A stretch of 64,000 bases of DNA from an uncultured Lachnospiraceae bacterium (GTDB lineage: Bacteria; Bacillota; Clostridia; Lachnospirales; Lachnospiraceae), in assembly GCA_934317845.1 (NCBI GenBank), contig CAKRES010000003.1:62001-126000 (forward strand), read 5' to 3'. Positions 59,755 to 64,000 of this stretch are shown here, piece by piece; position 1 is the first letter of the stretch; each line of letters begins with the position of its first letter. Made by a program: the position numbers and the translations under genes. The notes beneath the pieces are model-generated. The model was not told the origin of the DNA, made no database searches, and was given only the letters and a program-made list of their open reading frames with translations.

Positions 59755-60747
59755 ATGGCAAGTACAGATATTGGAATTGATTTAGGTACAGCAAGCGTAT
59801 TGGTATACGTGAAAGGAAAAGGAGTAGTGTTAAAGGAGCCGAGTGTTGTGGCATTTGACCGTGACACTAACCGCATCAAGGCGATCGGTGAGGAAGCACG
59901 TTTGATGCTTGGAAGAACACCAGGCAATATTGTAGCAGTACGCCCGCTTCGTCAGGGTGTGATCTCTGATTATATGATCACTGAAAAGATGATCAAGTAT
60001 TTTATTCAGAAGGCAGTGGGAAAGACTTTCCGTAAGCCTCGTATTTCTGTTTGTGTACCAAGTGGTGCAACGGAAGTAGAGAAGAAGGCAGTAGAGGATG
60101 CTACGATCAATGCCGGTGCAAGAGATGTATTTATCATCGAGGAACCGATTGCAGCAGCGATCGGTGCAGGAATTGACATTGCAAAGCCTTGTGGAAATAT
60201 GATCGTAGATATCGGTGGCGGTACCGCAGATATTGCTGTGATCTCTCTTGGTGGAACCGTTGTCAGCGAGTCGATCAAGACGGCTGGTGATGATTTTGAT
60301 GAGGCGATCGTTCGTTATATGAGAAAGAAACATAATCTGCTGATCGGTGAGCGTACTGCTGAGGATATTAAGATCCAGATCGGAACGGCATACCGCCGTA
60401 ATGAAGATACCACGATGGATGTGCGTGGACGTAATCTGGTAACCGGACTTCCAAAGACGATCACTGTAAGTTCTGAGGAGACAATGGAAGCATTACATGA
60501 TGCAACCGCACAGATCGTGGAGGCTGTACACAGCGTATTGGAAAAGACTCCGCCAGAGCTTGCCGCAGATATTGCAGAGCGCGGCATTGTGCTGACCGGT
60601 GGTGGTTCTTTGCTTCACGGTTTAGAGGAACTGATCGAGGAGAAGACCGGAATCAATACGATGACAGCAGAAGATCCACTGACTGCAGTGGCGATCGGAA
60701 CCGGTAAATATGTAGAGTTTTTAGGTGGAAGAAGAGACGAAGAATAA
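59755..60747 (+). CDS. mbl: MreB-family actin homologue Mbl
   Basis: Forms membrane-associated filaments that guide lateral wall synthesis. The protein is 330 residues. Actin-fold nucleotide motifs: phosphate-1 DIGIDLGTASVLVY, connect-1 region PSGATEVEKKAVEDA, phosphate-2 MIVDIGGGTADIAVISL, adenosine GIVLTGGGSLLHGL and the final AEDPLTAVAIGTGKY. Family members include MreB, Mbl and MreBH; Mbl is chosen from the gene order with spoIIID upstream and flhO/flhP downstream, the same as in Bacillus. The ribosome binding site is GAAAGGGGA. Confidence 0.93.
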   Translation: MASTDIGIDLGTASVLVYVKGKGVVLKEPSVVAFDRDTNRIKAIGEEARLMLGRTPGNIVAVRPLRQGVISDYMITEKMIKYFIQKAVGKTFRKPRISVCVPSGATEVEKKAVEDATINAGARDVFIIEEPIAAAIGAGIDIAKPCGNMIVDIGGGTADIAVISLGGTVVSESIKTAGDDFDEAIVRYMRKKHNLLIGERTAEDIKIQIGTAYRRNEDTTMDVRGRNLVTGLPKTITVSSEETMEALHDATAQIVEAVHSVLEKTPPELAADIAERGIVLTGGGSLLHGLEELIEEKTGINTMTAEDPLTAVAIGTGKYVEFLGGRRDEE

Positions 60748-60787
60748 GATCAGGGGCAAGGAAACTTGTCCGGAATAGGAGAATGGG

Positions 60788-61564
60788 ATGGTAAGAGGTC
60801 TTTATACAGCCTATACTGCGATGCGAAATGAGGAAAAACGCATGGATGTCATTGCGAATAATATGGCAAATGCGGATACCAACGGTTATAAAGCGGAAGG
60901 AACAACCTCACGTGCATTTTCGGAAGTATATGCGGTGAAGATCCATGATGATTCGGAAGCGTATACCCAGCGTGGTATCGGCAAGATGAGTCTTGGAGTC
61001 CGGATCGGCGAGTCGTATCGTGACTGGTCGAATGGAAGTTTTAAAGAAACAGGCAATACCTATGATCTTGCGATTGCCGGCAAGGGATTCTTTACCATCA
61101 GCATGACAGACAAGAGCGGAACGGAACACATCCGTTATACAAGAGATGGTTCCTTTACGATTACCTCGGATGGATATCTTGTGACCAAGGATGGAGATTT
61201 TGTGCTGGATGATCGGGGCAGTAAGATCAAGCTGCCTACAGATCAGGGAGATCCCGTGGTGGATAAGGATGGCTCCATAACGATACACGGAGAAAAAGTG
61301 GCACAGCTTGGGCTTACCGACTTTGAAGATTATAATTACCTGAAGCAGTATGGAGAAAATCAGTTTGATCTCGTCGACGGCGGACAAACGAAAGCATTTT
61401 CCGGAAGCGTGGAACAGGGGATCATTGAAGCTTCCAACATCAGCATGGTTGATGAAATGGTGAATATGATCGCCGTGACCCGGTCATACGAAAGCAGCCA
61501 GAAGATGATGCAGACGGTAGATTCTCTGCTTGATAAAGCCGTGAATACGATCGGAAGGGTATAG
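60788..61564 (+). CDS. flhO: Flagellar hook-basal body rod protein FlhO/FlgF type
   Basis: This is a 258-residue component of the flagellar rod. The N-terminal rod motif is LYTAYTAMRNEEKRMDVIANNMANADTNGYK-type (the A-N-N-x-A-N-x-x-T-x-G-Y signature), the central D1 region contains LAIAGKGFFTIS and the C-terminal coiled region is VEQGIIEASNISMVDEMVNM. It is exported by the flagellar type III system without a signal peptide. The position directly after mbl and before a paralogue matches flhO of Bacillus. Confidence 0.93.
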   Translation: MVRGLYTAYTAMRNEEKRMDVIANNMANADTNGYKAEGTTSRAFSEVYAVKIHDDSEAYTQRGIGKMSLGVRIGESYRDWSNGSFKETGNTYDLAIAGKGFFTISMTDKSGTEHIRYTRDGSFTITSDGYLVTKDGDFVLDDRGSKIKLPTDQGDPVVDKDGSITIHGEKVAQLGLTDFEDYNYLKQYGENQFDLVDGGQTKAFSGSVEQGIIEASNISMVDEMVNMIAVTRSYESSQKMMQTVDSLLDKAVNTIGRV

Positions 61565-61607
61565 AGATAGTAAGGATATGCCGATATAAGGTATGAGGTG
61601 ATGTATT

Positions 61608-62423
61608 ATGATGAGAGCATTATGGACAGCCGCAAGTGGTATGAACACACAGCAGACGCATGTGGATACGATTGCGAACAATCTGTCAAATATCAATACA
61701 GCAGGATACAAAACGGAAAAGGCAGAATTTAAAACCCTGCTTTACCAGAATCTGCAGAGCCAGTCAACGAATACGAATGGAGAGAAGAAACCGGTGTCCG
61801 CACAGGTAGGACTTGGTGCGCGTATGGCATCGATCACCAGTAATTTTGGTCAGGGTTCTTTAAATGAGACGGGACAGTTTATGGACTGGGCCATCGAAGG
61901 CTCTGGTTTTTATAAAGTGCAGACGACAGGAGGAGAGATAAAGTATACCAGAAATGCAAGCTTTTCTCTTTCTGTGACTGATCAGGGATCCATGGTTACA
62001 ACATCGGAAGGGTTTCCGGTATTAGATGTGAACAACAATACGATGATCATTCCAAATGATTATACCAGCAGCAGTCTTTCTATCACAAATGATGGAAAGC
62101 TTTATGCGAAGAATGCACAAAATGAGCTGGTAGACCTCGGAATTCAGGTCGGGTTAGTGCAGTTTGCGAATCCTGCCGCACTAGAAAAGACCGGGAACAG
62201 TTTATTTGGTGTAACGGATAATTCCGGACAGCCGATGGAAGAAACACAGACTGCAACCTTAAAGCGTAGTGTGATCCATCAGAACTACATAGAAGCATCC
62301 AATGTAAATGCTGCAGATGAAATGGTAAATCTGATCGTGGCACAGCGTGCTTATGAGATGAACTCCAAAGCCATTCAGGCGTCTGATACGATGATGCAGC
62401 AGGCAAACAACTTAAGAAGCTGA
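61608..62423 (+). CDS. flhP: Flagellar basal body rod protein FlhP/FlgG type
   Basis: This is a 271-residue rod protein. The N-terminus has the signature DTIANNLSNINTAGYKTEKA, the central part WAIEGSGFYKVQ and the C-terminus SNVNAADEMVNLIVAQRAYEM, the strongest FlgG match. It is a paralogue of the upstream gene. A 43-base gap and a weaker ribosome binding site (GAGGTGA) separate them. Together with the next gene it forms the distal rod. Confidence 0.94.
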   Translation: MMRALWTAASGMNTQQTHVDTIANNLSNINTAGYKTEKAEFKTLLYQNLQSQSTNTNGEKKPVSAQVGLGARMASITSNFGQGSLNETGQFMDWAIEGSGFYKVQTTGGEIKYTRNASFSLSVTDQGSMVTTSEGFPVLDVNNNTMIIPNDYTSSSLSITNDGKLYAKNAQNELVDLGIQVGLVQFANPAALEKTGNSLFGVTDNSGQPMEETQTATLKRSVIHQNYIEASNVNAADEMVNLIVAQRAYEMNSKAIQASDTMMQQANNLRS

Positions 62424-62435
62424 TAGAAAGGCGGG

Positions 62436-62786
62436 ATGATGATGGATGGAATCAGTACACAGCTTTATTCCCAGTATGCCTCTATCTACAATAATTCTTC
62501 GGATACTTTAACCGAGCGTTTAAAGTCTGCAACTGATACGACATCCGATACAGAAATGCTTGAGGCGTGCAAGGAGTTTGAGCAGTATTTTGTAGAGCAG
62601 ATGTTAAAAGAAATGAAAAAGACTATTCCGGATGATCCTTTGCTAAGTGACAATGAATATATGAATATGTTTGAAGATCAGATGTTTCAGTCAGTGGCAG
62701 AGAAGATCACAGATGGTGGTCAGTTTGGGATAGCAAAGCAGTTATACGAGGATATACAAAAACAGGCCGGGAAGACGGTATCATAA
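62436..62786 (+). CDS. flgJ: Rod-binding protein (FlgJ N-terminal domain)
   Basis: This is a 116-residue protein containing only the rod-cap domain of FlgJ: CKEFEQYFVEQMLKEMKKTI, then NEYMNMFEDQMFQSVAEKI and GGQFGIAKQLYEDI. The muramidase domain present in proteobacterial FlgJ is absent, as is common in Firmicutes. Three tandem ATG codons (62436, 62439, 62442) could start it; AAAGG is 4-10 bases upstream. It closes the operon before a terminator. Confidence 0.9.
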   Translation: MMMDGISTQLYSQYASIYNNSSDTLTERLKSATDTTSDTEMLEACKEFEQYFVEQMLKEMKKTIPDDPLLSDNEYMNMFEDQMFQSVAEKITDGGQFGIAKQLYEDIQKQAGKTVS

Positions 62787-62797
62787 AGAGATGTGTG

Positions 62798-62825
62798 GGG
62801 AAGCGTGATATATGCTTCCCTTTTA
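62798..62825 (+). terminator. Intrinsic terminator after the rod operon
   Basis: GGGAAGC (62798-62804) pairs with GCTTCCC (62814-62820), followed by TTTT. Confidence 0.85.
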
Positions 62826-62850
62826 CTTTAAACAGGGAAAGGATTATAAG

Positions 62851-64000
62851 ATGCAGGAAACGATCATAATTGAAGGATATGTAGAACATCTTCGGTTTCG
62901 GAATGAAGAAAATGGATATACCGTGTTTAATCTGGAGATGAAGCAGGATGAGATCACCTGCATTGGAAAGTTCCCGTTTATTTCAGAAGGACAGTATCTG
63001 GAGCTTACCGGGTATGAGTTTGATAACAAGCAGTACAATGAGATCCAGTTTCAGGTACTTGCTTATGAAGAGAAGCAGGTAGAGGATATGGTCGGGATGG
63101 AGCGGTATTTAAGCTCCGGTGCGATCAAGGGTATCGGACCAAATCTTGCGAAAAAGATTGTCAAAAAATTCAAACTGGATACGTTTCGCATCATTGAGGA
63201 GGAGCCGGAGCGTCTGTCTGAGATCAAAGGAATTTCTGAGCGTATTGCCATGTCAGTGGCAAGCCAGTTTGTTGAAATGAAGGAAATGCGTGATGCCATG
63301 ATGTTCTTGGGAAAATATAATATTCCTAATCATTATGCGGTACGCATTTATAATACCTACGGGGAAGATCTTTATACGATCATCAGGGAAAATCCTTATC
63401 GGTTAGCAGAAGAGATCAATGGGATCGGTTTCCGTATTGCGGATGAGATTGCCAGAAATGTTGGCATTGCTGCAGATTCTGAGTTCCGTTTGCGCTCGGG
63501 TATTTTGTATTCCATGACACAGGCAGGACTTTGGGGGCATGTGTATCTGCCGGAGGAACTTTTGATCCGTAAGGTGGAGCAGGTACTTATGATGCAGCCG
63601 GAACAGGAAACATTTCAAAGCTGTCTGACGGATCTGATCGTGGAACGCAGATTGTATGCAAAGCAAGTGGGAGAAGAGACTTGTTACTATACTCCGGCAT
63701 CCTTCTTCGGAGAACTTTCTGCGGCGAAAAAATTGTTGGAATTAAAGGAAGCCTTTGATGCAGAGCTTCCCGAAGAAGAGATGCAGGAAGCAAAACAGGT
63801 TATTGCATCCTTTTGTAAAAAAAAGGATATTGTGCTGGATGAGAAGCAACAGAAGGCTGTGCTGGAAACGATCGGACATGGGGTAACGATCATTACCGGT
63901 GGGCCGGGAACCGGTAAAACAACGATCATCAATGCGATCATCCATTTCTTTGAATCGGAAGGACTGGAGCTGTTTCTTGCTGCACCGACCGGACGTGCTG
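62851..64000 (+). CDS. recD2: RecD2-type ATP-dependent DNA helicase, N-terminal part (3' end outside window)
   Basis: This 5'-3' helicase acts without RecBC in Firmicutes. About 383 residues are present and the frame is open at the right edge. The N-terminal OB-like region (IEGYVEHLRFRNEENGYTVF) and helix-hairpin-helix repeats (SGAIKGIGPNLAKKIVKKF; NGIGFRIADEIA) distinguish RecD2 from RecD. Helicase motif I is TGGPGTGKTTII, with motif Ia beginning LAAPTGRA at the edge. The start follows AAAGGAT. Motifs II-VI lie beyond the window. Confidence 0.95.
   Translation, partial: MQETIIIEGYVEHLRFRNEENGYTVFNLEMKQDEITCIGKFPFISEGQYLELTGYEFDNKQYNEIQFQVLAYEEKQVEDMVGMERYLSSGAIKGIGPNLAKKIVKKFKLDTFRIIEEEPERLSEIKGISERIAMSVASQFVEMKEMRDAMMFLGKYNIPNHYAVRIYNTYGEDLYTIIRENPYRLAEEINGIGFRIADEIARNVGIAADSEFRLRSGILYSMTQAGLWGHVYLPEELLIRKVEQVLMMQPEQETFQSCLTDLIVERRLYAKQVGEETCYYTPASFFGELSAAKKLLELKEAFDAELPEEEMQEAKQVIASFCKKKDIVLDEKQQKAVLETIGHGVTIITGGPGTGKTTIINAIIHFFESEGLELFLAAPTGRA

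Noticed and set aside
1..64000. Insertion sequences, prophage, integrative elements, tRNA or rRNA genes
   Set aside because: No transposase, integrase or phage proteins were found among the open frames, and I saw no tRNA cloverleaf or rRNA sequence while reading.

Overview
The window looks like chromosomal DNA from a motile, spore-forming, anaerobic gut Firmicute of the Lachnospiraceae type (Roseburia/Agathobacter-like; the genus is not settled). The reasons are the oxygen-sensitive class III ribonucleotide reductase, SpoIIID, the spoIIID-mbl-flhO-flhP gene order known from Bacillus, flagellar rod genes and a flagellin lysine methylase, a bile-salt/penicillin-acylase-family amidase, strong GGAGG-type ribosome binding sites, and moderate-to-low GC. 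I see no transposase, integrase, prophage, CRISPR array, rRNA or tRNA, so this is mostly core and lineage-specific chromosome.

Left part (1-9300): the end of lysA, a cyclophilin, a PadR regulator with its HAAS-like partner and a frameshifted secreted-peptide gene (all leftward), then a rightward lipoprotein/ABC-2 transporter operon, a glycerophosphodiesterase, and an ammonium channel fused to its own PII regulator behind an attenuator-like leader. 9400-21500: nrdDG with paired NrdR boxes, then a long rightward run: an MBOAT/SGNH O-acetylation pair, FliB, a VWA-like/MoxR-ATPase pair, a NusG_II protein and a GNAT. A converging Ntn amidase and an acylphosphatase follow. 21500-32600: a PTS-EIIC/EAL c-di-GMP phosphodiesterase; a TetR gene followed by the deletion remnant of a methyltransferase and an ATC-hydrolase-family gene; a thiamine thiazole operon (thiS-thiG fusion, thiH, tenI); and a second TetR controlling a MacB-like ABC exporter.

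32700-45800: a large secreted CAP/Ig-like/LRR protein with a 42-bp coding minisatellite, a roughly 275-nt highly structured non-coding element, DUF2752 and a small membrane protein, glmS, a polyprenyl glycosylphosphotransferase, htrA, htpG behind a perfect CIRCE element, a Gx transporter and an LRR protein. 45800-64000: potABCD (leftward), larBCE for the nickel-pincer cofactor, a three-gene acyltransferase/membrane protein/esterase module, spoIIID, a large PAS-PocR-GAF sensor with no output domain, mbl, flhO-flhP-flgJ-like genes, and the first part of a RecD2 helicase.

A recurring theme is compact intergenic DNA where one palindrome appears to do two jobs: a TetR operator inside the thi terminator, CIRCE inside the htrA terminator, and a sigma-E-like -10 inside the terminator upstream of spoIIID. 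The strongest leads for something undescribed are the structured RNA at about 35606-35880, the acyltransferase/zinc-ribbon membrane protein/esterase module, and the output-less sensor inserted between spoIIID and mbl.
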